Shown here: positions 1 to 7,555 of the stretch, piece after piece | Numbering within the stretch: position 1 is the stretch's first letter | Layout: each line of letters opens with the position of its first letter | Position numbers and translations under genes: made by a program | The notes under the pieces: generated by a model | What the model was told of the DNA's origin: nothing | The model's input: the letters and a program-made list of their open reading frames with translations, nothing else | Database searches by the model: none | Assembly: GCA_030589835.1 (NCBI GenBank) | Contig: JAUUZS010000060.1 | Coordinates: 1-12,272, forward strand | Direction of reading: 5' to 3' | Length of the DNA stretch: 12,272 nucleotides | From: Cyclobacteriaceae bacterium | Lineage (GTDB): Bacteria; Bacteroidota; Bacteroidia; Cytophagales; Cyclobacteriaceae

Positions 1-737
1 AAGGAGATAAGTTGCTAAAGGCATATCTTGAAAATCCGCTTCCTTCAACGGTTTTGGTGTTCTGTTACAAGCATAAAAAACTCTTTAAGCGAAAAGCGAT
101 TTCCAAAGCCATAGAAAAGCATGCTGTGATGCTGATCTCCAACAAACTGTACGACAACCAGATTCCCGACTGGATCAGGAACCATATCGCACAAAAGAAA
201 TTCAAAATTACAGACAAGGGGGTTTATATGTTGGCAGAATATATCGGCAATAACCTGGAAAGACTATCCAATGAGATCGATAAGATGTTGATCAATTTTA
301 AAGAAAAAATTGAAATTGATGATCACCTCATCCAAAAATATATAGGAATCAGCAAGGAGTACAATGCCTTTGAGCTGCAAAAAGCAGTTGCTTTCCGTGA
401 GATCATCAAAGCCAACAAAATCATCAATTACTTTGAGTCGAACCCAAAAAGCAACCCGGTAATCCCCATCATTTCCATCTTGTATGCGTTCTTCTCCAAG
501 CTGATGGTGTTGCACGGCACCAGTGACAAATCCGACAATAACCTCGCGTCGGTGCTAAAAGTAAACCGTTTTTTTGTGCGCGATTACCAGACCGCATCTC
601 GACATTATTCTCAGCAGAAATTAGTAAGCATCATCCATGATTTGAGGCATGCTGACCTGCAAAGCAAAGGCGTCAATGCTGCGAACCTTCCCGATGGCCA
701 GATATTGAAGGAATTGATCTTTAAGATTATGCATTAG
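1..737 (+). CDS. holA: DNA polymerase III subunit delta, C-terminal part (5' end outside window)
   Basis: The delta subunit is part of the clamp-loader complex that opens the beta sliding clamp and loads it on primed DNA. The reading frame (codons from base 3) is open to the window edge, so the gene starts upstream. About 244 residues are present against roughly 340 for the family, so the first part of the AAA+-like domain is missing. The visible protein starts in the strand PSTVLVFCYKHKKL, which follows the Walker-like region in HolA. The lid helices come next (YIGNNLERLSNEIDKML) and then the collar domain, with the typical Bacteroidota segment YIGISKEYNAFELQKAV followed by a helical tail containing NPVIPIISILYAFFSKL. 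It ends in a TAG 172 bases before the next gene. The family call is by recognised sequence pattern and I am confident in it. Confidence 0.93.
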   Translation, partial: GDKLLKAYLENPLPSTVLVFCYKHKKLFKRKAISKAIEKHAVMLISNKLYDNQIPDWIRNHIAQKKFKITDKGVYMLAEYIGNNLERLSNEIDKMLINFKEKIEIDDHLIQKYIGISKEYNAFELQKAVAFREIIKANKIINYFESNPKSNPVIPIISILYAFFSKLMVLHGTSDKSDNNLASVLKVNRFFVRDYQTASRHYSQQKLVSIIHDLRHADLQSKGVNAANLPDGQILKELIFKIMH

Positions 738-909
738 GCTATAAATTTTTGATATGCTGGCTTTTTTTGGCAAAATAATAATTGTTGGCTTTTTAGTTAA
801 AACGGAAAAAGATTGAATACAGGCTGATTTTGAGCAGGTAGGAGATGCAAGTTTGTAGCAACGTGGTTTTGGATATGCTTTATACAAGTCAAATCGCTAT
901 CTTTAAAGG

Positions 910-1227
910 ATGAACGTAAAAACAAAACATATAAGCCAACTGATTCGAAAGAATATTAATCAGGTTGATCCTAATGCGGAGGTGATTCTTTATGGTTCAA
1001 GAGCACGAGGTGATGAACGGATGGATTCAGATTGGGATATATTAGTGCTCACAGATTATCCCGTTGATTTAGAGAGCGAGAGGATTTTTAGGAATAAATT
1101 ATATGATCTGGAGCTTGAAACCGGAGAGCCATTTTCGATTTTTGTTTATTCGAAAAATGATTGGTTTTCTAAACAAAGAATCACACCTTTTTATCAAAGC
1201 GTGGCTCAAGAGGGAATTAATTTATGA
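910..1227 (+). CDS. MNT-type minimal nucleotidyltransferase, probable antitoxin of an MNT/HEPN pair
   Basis: A 105-residue single-domain protein of the polymerase-beta-like nucleotidyltransferase superfamily. It carries the exact GSX10DXD active-site pattern: G29-S30 with the two metal-binding aspartates D41 and D43, in the stretch YGSRARGDERMDSDWDILVL. A third carboxylate is not obvious; the corresponding strand reads FSIFVYS, as in many small MNT proteins of this subtype. In characterised MNT/HEPN pairs the MNT protein AMPylates and so silences the HEPN RNase. Here that role is inferred from the motif and the neighbour. The ATG follows AAAGG directly and overlaps the HEPN gene by 4 bases (ATGA), pointing to coupled translation. 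A sequence TATCTTTA at 898-905 resembles the Bacteroidota -7 box, but no TTTG lies at the right distance. In the 172 bases before it I see only a near-direct repeat (755-766 and 783-794, one mismatch). Confidence 0.88.
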   Translation: MNVKTKHISQLIRKNINQVDPNAEVILYGSRARGDERMDSDWDILVLTDYPVDLESERIFRNKLYDLELETGEPFSIFVYSKNDWFSKQRITPFYQSVAQEGINL

Positions 1228-1631
1228 CTTTTGATGAGCGAATCGAATATGTAAGATATAGAATGGAATCAGCCTATAACACATTAAATGCAGCAAAAGT
1301 ACTGGCTGAAAATGGATATTGGAATTCAACAGTTAACAGATTGTATTATTCGGTTTTTTATGCGGTCAACGCTCTTTTAGTTTTGCATGAGATTAAAACA
1401 AAATCTCATTCAGCAACAAAAAGTCAATTTTCAGTTCATTTTGTCAAGACTGGAAAGTTTGAGAAAAGATTTGGCAGGCTATTTTCGGAATTATTTGATT
1501 GGAGGCAAAAAGGAGATTATGAAAATATTTTTGACTACGATAGTGATTCAGTACAACCTCTTTTCGCACCTGTTGAGGAAATGATAAAGCGAATTGAAAA
1601 AGAGATTAACAATTCCTCGAAGGATAAATAA
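1224..1631 (+). CDS. HEPN-domain protein (UPF0332/PF05168-like), probable toxin partner of the MNT gene
   Basis: A 135-residue all-helical protein. The segment NRLYYSVFYAVNALLVLHEI (residues 38-57) followed by SHSATKSQFSVHFVKTGKF (61-79) is the hallmark of the HEPN family found beside MNT genes, and RQKGDY (94-99) is another conserved patch. HEPN toxins are metal-independent RNases acting through an RX4-6H motif. The expected motif here would be R39 to residue 46, but 46 is tyrosine (R-LYYSVF-Y), so the histidine is missing at that place. Some family members share this variant, so the protein could be non-catalytic, could use another residue, or could act as a binding subunit. The start overlaps the upstream stop by 4 bases. 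The family is clear; activity as a toxin is inferred. This gene pair looks more AT-rich than holA, judged from sample lines only, which would fit acquisition by transfer. Confidence 0.85.
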   Translation: MTFDERIEYVRYRMESAYNTLNAAKVLAENGYWNSTVNRLYYSVFYAVNALLVLHEIKTKSHSATKSQFSVHFVKTGKFEKRFGRLFSELFDWRQKGDYENIFDYDSDSVQPLFAPVEEMIKRIEKEINNSSKDK

Positions 1632-1833
1632 ACATCTTCACTGGTTGTCGGCAATCTGCCTGGTGGGCGTAAAGCATAACTAAACTGTGGCGATATAATG
1701 ATCGGCAAGAACATTACAGATAGCAAACAGATGCTAACTCTTCCTATTGTCAGATAGAGAATGCCGGGGGTTGGATAGTTATTATGTTTTCTCAGATATC
1801 AGGTGAACCGTAAAGCCATTTATCAAATATTTA

Positions 1834-1851
1834 TTTTCTTTTTCAAGAAAA
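1834..1851 (+). repeat. AT-rich inverted repeat, possible weak hairpin
   Basis: TTTTCTT (1834-1840), a 4-base loop, then AAGAAAA (1845-1851): a perfect 7-bp stem. It is low in GC and has no T-run directly after it, so it is a poor terminator. It is the first of three inverted repeats ahead of the TPR gene. Confidence 0.35.
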
Positions 1852-1863
1852 CATCATGCATCT

Positions 1864-1890
1864 TCTCACAATAAATTTATTTTTGTGGGA
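1864..1890 (+). repeat. Inverted repeat/stem-loop upstream of the TPR gene
   Basis: TCTCACAA (1864-1871) pairs with TTGTGGGA (1883-1890) through 8 pairs, one of them G-T. AAAT/ATTT inside the loop can add a few pairs past a one-base bulge. No T-run follows on the plus strand. It could be a leader hairpin, a protein-binding site or a weak terminator for the MNT/HEPN pair; the sequence does not decide. Confidence 0.4.
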
Positions 1891-1905
1891 ATACAATTTT
1901 GACGA

Positions 1906-1926
1906 TGAAATGAAGTTCTCATTTCA
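1906..1926 (+). repeat. Perfect 8-bp inverted repeat just before the TPR start codon
   Basis: TGAAATGA (1906-1913), a 5-base loop AGTTC, then TCATTTCA (1919-1926): a perfect stem ending 14 bases before the ATG at 1941. The position suits either an operator or a hairpin in the mRNA leader next to the ribosome entry site. A role is inferred only from position and symmetry. Confidence 0.45.
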
Positions 1927-1940
1927 GATGATTCTATTTT

Positions 1941-4900
1941 ATGCGAGTATTTTTTCTAAGCCTGACCATTTCTCTTTTATCTCTATCCTCAGTCCGGGGA
2001 CAGTCGTCCTTAAATTTTACTTCTGAAAGCACACTATACAGAACCGGTCTGGAGTTGCTGAACCAGGGAAAGTACCTTGCGGCGTCCAACTCATTTGACC
2101 ACTATGTGGCTCAGGGTACAGATCCGATCAAGCTGGCCGATGCACAGTATTATGTTGCTTTTTGTGCCTTGCAACTCAAAAACCAGAATGGTGAGGCCTT
2201 GATTGAAGAGTTTATTGTAGCCTATCCTAATCATACCAAAGCTTCATTGGCATACTATGAGCTTGGCTGTTTGAAATACAATGAGAAAAACTATCAGTTG
2301 GCAATTAAGTATTTTGAAAAGCTGTATTTCCCTCAATTGAGTAAAGAATTGCAATACGATGGAAAATTCAAATTGGGATATTCTTATTTTACGAAGCAGA
2401 AATTTGATGAAGCATACGAATTGTTTAATTACCTGAAGCGCGAGCAAAACAAATATCAATATCCATCGAGCTATTATGCAGGGTATCTGAATTTTGAAAA
2501 TGGTGAATATGACCGTGCATTTTATGATTTTTCGAGGGCAGAAAAAAATGCCGCCTATGCACCGATCGTTCCTTCATTACAGGTAAAAGTGTTATATAAG
2601 CAAAAACGTTATGATGAGCTGATCAAATATGGCCTTGAAGTGCTGAAAGACCCAAAAATAAAAGAGAAAGCAGAGATTAACCTATATCTTGGAGAAGCTT
2701 ATTTTCAAAAAAGCAATTATACCCAGGCCTCACAATTTTATAATGGATATCTGAGAGGAAGAGCCGGATCAGGGTCGCCTGATAGGGATTTATTGTTCCG
2801 GATTGCCTATGTGCAGATGGAGTCAGGATCACAGACTGATGCCATTGAAAGCTTTAAAAAAGTGGCTTTAAAGAATGATACGCTTGGGTATATCTCTTCA
2901 TTTTATCTCGGGAACCTATACCTAAAAGCAGATAATAAAAACTATGCCATATCGGCCTTCAAGATTTCCAAAGCCAATTTGTATGATGCTGAGCTGGAAG
3001 AGGAATCCCTATTCCAATATGCCAAGCTAAACCTGGATATTGAAAATTTTGACGAGGCTATAAATTCCATTAATGAGTATAAAAGCAAATATCCCGGAAG
3101 TGCGCGGATCGAAAATATTGATGAGATTTTAACGGAGGCCTATCTCAATTCAAAAAACTATGATAAAGCGCTTCAGCATATTGAGCAAATGAAAAACCGT
3201 AGTGCGCGCATCAATAGGGCGTATCAGCAAATTGCATTTTTTAAGGGAACCGAATTGTTCAATAACAGCAAATTTTATCCTGCAGTGCAAATGTTCAATA
3301 AGTCGTTGAAACATCCCTTGTCCGAAAGCTTTGTGATCAAAGCAAATTTTTGGAAGGCAGAGGCATATTCCGTGGCCTTGAAATATCGTGAGGCCATCGA
3401 AGCCTATGCTGCGATTTTCAGGGCAGATACCAAAAGAAGTTCGCCGGAATATTTAGCCTCCAGATATGGGATTGGATATGCATATTACAACCTGAAGGAA
3501 TATGCCAAGGCACAGGGACATTTTAAATACTATGCAGACCGGGCAGACATCGAGGGCAATGAAAAAAAATATCGTGATGCATTGATCCGCCTGGGAGATA
3601 GCTATTATGCCATGAAGCAATATCAAAATTCATTGACCGTTTTTGATGATGCCATTCACTTGGATCTGCAGCTGGCAGATTATTGTTATTTCAGAAAGGG
3701 AGTAGTGTATGGAATTATGAGCGATATCGATGCGGCAAACAAAAGCTTTGATGTGGTGTTAAAAAATTATCCTAAATCGAGATACACAGACAATACCCTG
3801 TATCAAAAGGCGCAATTCAACTTTGAGAATGGATCATATAGTATAGCTATCGATCTTTTTACCTCACTTATCAGCGGTTATCCGCAAAGTAATTATGTGC
3901 CCTACGCATTGCAGAGCAGGGCGATATCCTCCACAAATATTGGCCTCGATCAGAAAGCTGCGGCAGATTATAAAACAATTCTTAGCAAATATTCAACACA
4001 TGAAATAGCAAATAATGCCTTACTGGGGCTTCAGCAAGTGTTTCAAAAAACAGGGAATACGGATGCCTTTGATGAATATTTGAGCATATTCAGAAAAGCA
4101 AATCCAAAAAGCGATCAGCTGGAAAGTATTGAATTTGAAGCTGCCAAATCCCAATATTTCAATCAGCAATATGACCAGGCAATTGCTCGTTTAGATCATT
4201 TTTTATTGACCTATCCAAACAGCGGGTTTGCCATAGAAGCCAAATACTTGTCGGCCGATGCATATTATCGAATTCATGACATAGAAAATGCCTTGAAAAA
4301 TTATTACCGCATTTCTGATGAGATAAGTTTCAATCGGTATAACCGCATCATTCAACGCATTGCCGAATTGGAATATGCCTCAGGGAATTTTGAGATATCA
4401 ATCGATTATTTTACTCAACTGGAGCGTATTGCAGCCACCAATAAGGAACAGTTGGCGGCATGGAGCGGGTTGATGAAATCCCATTATAATTTGAATAAGT
4501 ACCCTGAATCAACAGAATATGCAAAGCGTATCCTGGAAGAAGGACAAGTAGCATTGAATGCCAAAAATGAAGCGCTATTGCTTACAGGAAAAGCCTATCT
4601 GGCAATGGGTGAAAAACCGCTGGCAAGAGATTATCTGGAGCAAACCGTCGAGAGCGCAAAGGATGCAAATGGCGCTGAGGCACTTTATCTGATTGCAGAG
4701 CTGCTTTATGACAGTAAAATGCACCAGGAATCTATTGATAAACTGTTTGAGCTAAACAGTAATTTTTCCATCTACGAACTCTGGTTGGGAAAGTCATTCC
4801 TGCTAATTGCCGACAACTATTTGGCGATAGGAGAGGACTTTCAGGCAAAAGCGACCCTGCAATCTGTTATGGACAATTCACCAATAGAAGAAATTGTTGA

Positions 4901-5000
4901 CCAGGCCGAGCTGAAGCTGCTGACTCTTGAGGAAAAAGCCCTGGAAATGGAAAATACCGTAATGGATACCTTAGAAATTGAGGATATTGAAAACAAGTAA
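1941..5000 (+). CDS. Large exported tetratricopeptide-repeat protein, likely periplasmic scaffold
   Basis: A 1019-residue protein built almost entirely of TPR helices. The N-terminus (residues 1-20) is a signal peptide with an R after Met, a hydrophobic core and a probable cut near VRG-Q. There is no lipobox cysteine, so it should be soluble or peripheral in the periplasm. TPR-type units recur from about residue 30 to the end, for instance around 103-128 (YYELGCLKYNEKNYQLAIKY), 177-200, 245-270 (YLGEAYFQKSNYTQASQFYN) and 283-310, with the usual G-Y-A-F spacing. Several units carry the YPxS/YPxN turn typical of TolA-binding (YbgF) and BamD-like repeats. TPR arrays hold protein complexes together; here the likely partners are the barrel encoded 4 bases downstream and the TonB/ExbBD/SPOR set. 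It does not match SprE/PorW of the type IX secretion system, which are lipoproteins. The exact function is unknown. Confidence 0.88.
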   Translation: MRVFFLSLTISLLSLSSVRGQSSLNFTSESTLYRTGLELLNQGKYLAASNSFDHYVAQGTDPIKLADAQYYVAFCALQLKNQNGEALIEEFIVAYPNHTKASLAYYELGCLKYNEKNYQLAIKYFEKLYFPQLSKELQYDGKFKLGYSYFTKQKFDEAYELFNYLKREQNKYQYPSSYYAGYLNFENGEYDRAFYDFSRAEKNAAYAPIVPSLQVKVLYKQKRYDELIKYGLEVLKDPKIKEKAEINLYLGEAYFQKSNYTQASQFYNGYLRGRAGSGSPDRDLLFRIAYVQMESGSQTDAIESFKKVALKNDTLGYISSFYLGNLYLKADNKNYAISAFKISKANLYDAELEEESLFQYAKLNLDIENFDEAINSINEYKSKYPGSARIENIDEILTEAYLNSKNYDKALQHIEQMKNRSARINRAYQQIAFFKGTELFNNSKFYPAVQMFNKSLKHPLSESFVIKANFWKAEAYSVALKYREAIEAYAAIFRADTKRSSPEYLASRYGIGYAYYNLKEYAKAQGHFKYYADRADIEGNEKKYRDALIRLGDSYYAMKQYQNSLTVFDDAIHLDLQLADYCYFRKGVVYGIMSDIDAANKSFDVVLKNYPKSRYTDNTLYQKAQFNFENGSYSIAIDLFTSLISGYPQSNYVPYALQSRAISSTNIGLDQKAAADYKTILSKYSTHEIANNALLGLQQVFQKTGNTDAFDEYLSIFRKANPKSDQLESIEFEAAKSQYFNQQYDQAIARLDHFLLTYPNSGFAIEAKYLSADAYYRIHDIENALKNYYRISDEISFNRYNRIIQRIAELEYASGNFEISIDYFTQLERIAATNKEQLAAWSGLMKSHYNLNKYPESTEYAKRILEEGQVALNAKNEALLLTGKAYLAMGEKPLARDYLEQTVESAKDANGAEALYLIAELLYDSKMHQESIDKLFELNSNFSIYELWLGKSFLLIADNYLAIGEDFQAKATLQSVMDNSPIEEIVDQAELKLLTLEEKALEMENTVMDTLEIEDIENK

Positions 5001-5004
5001 TGTT

Positions 5005-6678
5005 ATGAATGTCGTATTTAGGCTTGGGATTGTATGGATATGTCTGTTTATTGGATTTATTCCAGCATTCGCCCAAGAGGAAGATTTTATTAAAGATGAA
5101 GGAGAAGTTGTAGAGGGCGAATTTCTGATCAGCAAAGAGCTGGAGATTACGTTACCCGCAGCGCAACGGATATTTCAAAAAGTACCTCCCGATGAACTAA
5201 GTACAAAAGATACTGAAGCCCTTCAATATACATATATAAAATACACCCCTAAGCTCACTGATATCAAAACCTTGTTGAGGGTTCTAAAACTTAAAGATGA
5301 ACGATTGGCCTCAAAACCAGGATCATACATCAAGTTGGGTTTTGGAAACTACCTGACTCCTGTTGCAGAAATCGCACTGAATACCAGGGAAAATAAAAAA
5401 GGCAATTTTGGAGTACGATTAAAACACCTGTCATCGGGATCTGGCCCGATCGATAAGGAAAATTCCGGTGACAACCACAGCAGCATCAATGCTTATGGAA
5501 TGTACACAGGTAAAAAAGCCAGTGTTGGCGGGGATTTGGAGTATTTTCGGGATGGGTATCATTTTTATGGGTACGATGCGGGCACCGAAGTGGACAAAGA
5601 TACCATACGACAAAATTTTGATGATATCAATATAGGATTTGATATAAAGAGTAACGATGTAACGGGGGACTTGCAATACAAATTATTTGGTAAGGTGTAT
5701 AATACCACGGATATGTATAATGCAGGCGAGCTCGGCATCAATACCGGGCTTCAGGGCATTTACACCATCAAAGAAGATATGCAGGCAAAGCTTGGACTGG
5801 AATTATTATACAATTCCTATAAAAACCCTCAGCAAATCAATCGTTCCTTGATCAGGGTGACTCCCGCCTTTGTATACAAAATTAATGGTTTGTCACTTGA
5901 TGTAGGAATGCGGATTGTGAATCACGATGACACCCTTAATAACACAAGTGAAACGCAGCTATTCCCCGCTGTTACCCTTGCATATGAACTTAACGATGAC
6001 ATCAGTGCCTATGGTATTCTTGATGGAGATGTAGAAGAAGTGACCTTTAAAAAAATGGTTAAGGAAAATCCTTTTGTCAATAGCAACCTGCCTACCATTC
6101 ATACCAATAAAAATGTGGACGTTCTTCTTGGGGTTCAAGGTAGTCTGGTTCAATATCTCAGCTTTGACGTGGGAGTCCGGATGGCCATATTCAAGAATCT
6201 GTATTTTTATGTAAATGATCCCTTGGAACTCAACAAATTTAATGTCGTGTATGATCAGGGAAATACCTCTTTGTTTCAGGGCTTGGCCTCGCTTTCCTAT
6301 GTGAAAGGCCAAACCTATGGCGCCACATTATCTGCTCGGTATAACAGCTATAAAACTGAGGAGCTACAAAAAGCGTGGCATCGGCCAAAACTCGAGCTCG
6401 ACCTAGCTGCCTGGTACAATATATACCATAAAATCCGACTCTCTACAGAACTGTTTGTGTTGACAGGAATGGAAGCACCTGATTATGGATTGCTTTCAGC
6501 AACAAGTATAAAACTTGATCCTGCGGTGGATTTGAACCTGAAAGTAGATTACCTTTTATCAGATAAATACAGTGTTTTTGTAAGCGTGAATAATATATTG
6601 AATAGCGATTATCAAATATACAATAGGTACCCAACCAGGGGTTTGTTGGCTATTGTTGGCCTTTCTGTAAGTTTTTAA
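5005..6678 (+). CDS. Outer-membrane beta-barrel, TonB-receptor-like but without a plug domain
   Basis: About 557 residues. I chose the ATG at 5005, 4 bases after the TPR stop, rather than the in-frame TTG at 4978, because it places a clean signal peptide first (MNVVFRLGIVWICLFIG..., cut after AFA-Q). After a short acidic stretch comes a conserved-looking motif ITLPAAQRIFQKVPPDE, then from about residue 100 to the end alternating amphipathic strands rich in Y, G, N and aromatic girdle residues. The last residues (IVGLSVSF) end in phenylalanine, the usual signal for the BAM complex, and NNILNSDYQIYNRYPTRG resembles the last strands of TonB-dependent receptors. No plug domain of roughly 130 residues is recognisable. 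The family is common in Bacteroidota; substrate and role are unknown. The close link to the TPR gene suggests the two proteins act together at the outer membrane. Confidence 0.85.
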   Translation: MNVVFRLGIVWICLFIGFIPAFAQEEDFIKDEGEVVEGEFLISKELEITLPAAQRIFQKVPPDELSTKDTEALQYTYIKYTPKLTDIKTLLRVLKLKDERLASKPGSYIKLGFGNYLTPVAEIALNTRENKKGNFGVRLKHLSSGSGPIDKENSGDNHSSINAYGMYTGKKASVGGDLEYFRDGYHFYGYDAGTEVDKDTIRQNFDDINIGFDIKSNDVTGDLQYKLFGKVYNTTDMYNAGELGINTGLQGIYTIKEDMQAKLGLELLYNSYKNPQQINRSLIRVTPAFVYKINGLSLDVGMRIVNHDDTLNNTSETQLFPAVTLAYELNDDISAYGILDGDVEEVTFKKMVKENPFVNSNLPTIHTNKNVDVLLGVQGSLVQYLSFDVGVRMAIFKNLYFYVNDPLELNKFNVVYDQGNTSLFQGLASLSYVKGQTYGATLSARYNSYKTEELQKAWHRPKLELDLAAWYNIYHKIRLSTELFVLTGMEAPDYGLLSATSIKLDPAVDLNLKVDYLLSDKYSVFVSVNNILNSDYQIYNRYPTRGLLAIVGLSVSF

Positions 6679-6749
6679 TGGTGATATTGAAAATTTTCGA
6701 AAGAAATATAGGTTCTATTGCAAAGATGGTTAAACAAATAAGTGATTGC

Positions 6750-6781
6750 TTTGACCCTGCGAACTTTTTATCATACATTTA
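6750..6781 (+). promoter_or_regulatory. Candidate Bacteroidota-type promoter for the SPOR-exbB-exbD-tonB-folC-trmB run
   Basis: TTTG at 6750-6753, a 20-base spacer, then TACATTTA at 6774-6781, which matches TAnnTTTG except for the last base. It lies in the 145-base gap between the barrel and SPOR genes, 42 bases before the ATG, where a second transcription unit would start. The gap also holds the palindromes GAAAATTTTC (6689-6698) and AATTATAATT. The consensus is established knowledge for the phylum; its use here is inferred. Confidence 0.45.
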
Positions 6782-6823
6782 CTTAATTATAATTTTAAAG
6801 TGTTTTACTAAAACTTTTTCAAT

Positions 6824-7552
6824 ATGGAAGGTAAAGAGTTGTATAGCAATGAAGACGAAGAGTTGAATCCGAATTCTGAACAGGAGGAAGCTGATGATTT
6901 TGGCTTGCCTGAAATTGAAGATTCAGAGGAGGAGAAAGAACTTGGAGATCCTTATTCTGATTCTTTAAGCGACTATTCCGATACTGATTCATCTGAGGAT
7001 AACTATTCTGATACGGATTCATCAGAGGATAACTATTCTTATGGTAAAGAAATGGAAGAAGATTCTTCGGGAAATGATTATCATCCTTCATCATACGAAG
7101 AGGAAGAACCGGGAAAAAGTCCGCTTGGCTTGATTATTATTACCATAGTATTAGTTGCAATCTTAGGGGTTGGAGGATACTTTGTATGGGATATATATTT
7201 CAAAGCGGAGCCAATCCCAGAACCTCCAGTATATGTAGAGCCTGTTGAAGATCCAGAACCTGAAATTATCGAAGAACCTGATCCGGTACTGCAAGCAGGG
7301 GTATATGATGTTAGCGAACTTACAGGAAATTACCATGTTATCATCGCCAGTTCCATAGATGTCGATCTGGTTCGTGACTATGCCAATAAACTGGTAAAAC
7401 AGGGAATGGTGTGCAATATATTAGCCCCAAGAGGAAATAAAATATTCCATCGATTGTCTGTTGCAGATTTTGCTTCTCTCAACGATGCGACCATTGAAGC
7501 TGAGCGACTGAAAGGCTTGCTTGGAGATGATGTTTGGGTCATACGATATTAA
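6824..7552 (+). CDS. SPOR-domain single-pass inner-membrane protein with long acidic cytoplasmic tail
   Basis: 242 residues in three parts. Residues 1-98 are very acidic and serine-rich (many E, D, S) with no positive charge pattern, and contain a ten-residue tandem repeat DTDSSEDNYS twice (residues 53-72). Residues 101-121 are one membrane helix (GLIIITIVLVAILGVGGYFV). A Pro/Glu-rich linker (129-155) leads to a C-terminal SPOR domain at about 168-242: NYHVIIASSIDVDLVRDYAN, then the second half ending DDVWVIRY. SPOR domains bind glycan strands lacking stem peptides, mostly at division sites. The topology predicted is cytoplasmic N-terminus and periplasmic SPOR. It is first in a tight run, 3 bases before exbB, which suggests it helps place the ExbBD-TonB motor on peptidoglycan; that link is inference. 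No clear Shine-Dalgarno is seen, as usual for the phylum. Confidence 0.87.
   Translation: MEGKELYSNEDEELNPNSEQEEADDFGLPEIEDSEEEKELGDPYSDSLSDYSDTDSSEDNYSDTDSSEDNYSYGKEMEEDSSGNDYHPSSYEEEEPGKSPLGLIIITIVLVAILGVGGYFVWDIYFKAEPIPEPPVYVEPVEDPEPEIIEEPDPVLQAGVYDVSELTGNYHVIIASSIDVDLVRDYANKLVKQGMVCNILAPRGNKIFHRLSVADFASLNDATIEAERLKGLLGDDVWVIRY
6980..7039 (+). repeat. Two tandem in-frame copies of a 30-base unit inside the SPOR gene
   Basis: Copy 1 is 6980-7009 and copy 2 is 7010-7039; they differ at two positions of thirty. Each encodes DTDSSEDNYS. A partial, more diverged copy (GACTATTCC) lies directly before. The near identity at DNA level, including third codon positions, points to a recent duplication. 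Confidence 0.9.
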
Positions 7553-7555
7553 TAG

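Larger units (their letters stand above)
1632..1940. other. 309-base non-coding stretch between the HEPN gene and the TPR gene
   Basis: I find no convincing reading frame, tRNA-like T-arm or insertion-sequence end here. The left half (about 1640-1790) is richer in G and C, with a short GGCA-ATC-TGCC inverted repeat, and could be remains of an older element; I cannot identify it. The right half is AT-rich and contains three inverted repeats in a row (1834-1851, 1864-1890, 1906-1926), described separately. A full promoter of the TTTG/TAnnTTTG type is not evident; CAATTTTG at 1894-1901 is a partial -7 match with no properly spaced TTTG. Confidence 0.7.

Noticed and set aside
621..887. An 88-codon minus-strand frame over the holA end and the following gap
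   Set aside because: Half is antisense to holA; composition is unremarkable and no family is recognised.
868..905. A complete promoter before the MNT gene (TTTG 868-871 and TATCTTTA 898-905)
   Set aside because: The spacer is 26 bases, longer than usual for the Bacteroidota consensus, so only a partial match is claimed.
1387..1584. A 65-codon plus-strand frame inside the HEPN gene
   Set aside because: It is another frame of a gene whose product is clearly recognised.
1941..5000. SprE/PorW of the type IX secretion system as identity of the TPR protein
   Set aside because: Those are lipoproteins; here the signal peptide has no lipobox cysteine, and no other type IX secretion gene is in the window.
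4978..5004. TTG start for the barrel protein overlapping the TPR gene
   Set aside because: The ATG at 5005 puts a proper signal peptide at the N-terminus and gives the short gap expected in an operon.
5959..6312. A 117-codon open frame on the minus strand
   Set aside because: Antisense to the barrel gene, no recognisable domain, and the plus-strand frame is clearly coding.
6678..6866. A 62-codon plus-strand frame between the barrel and SPOR genes
   Set aside because: It starts in the barrel stop, runs 43 bases into the SPOR gene in another frame, has no recognisable features, and covers the candidate promoter.
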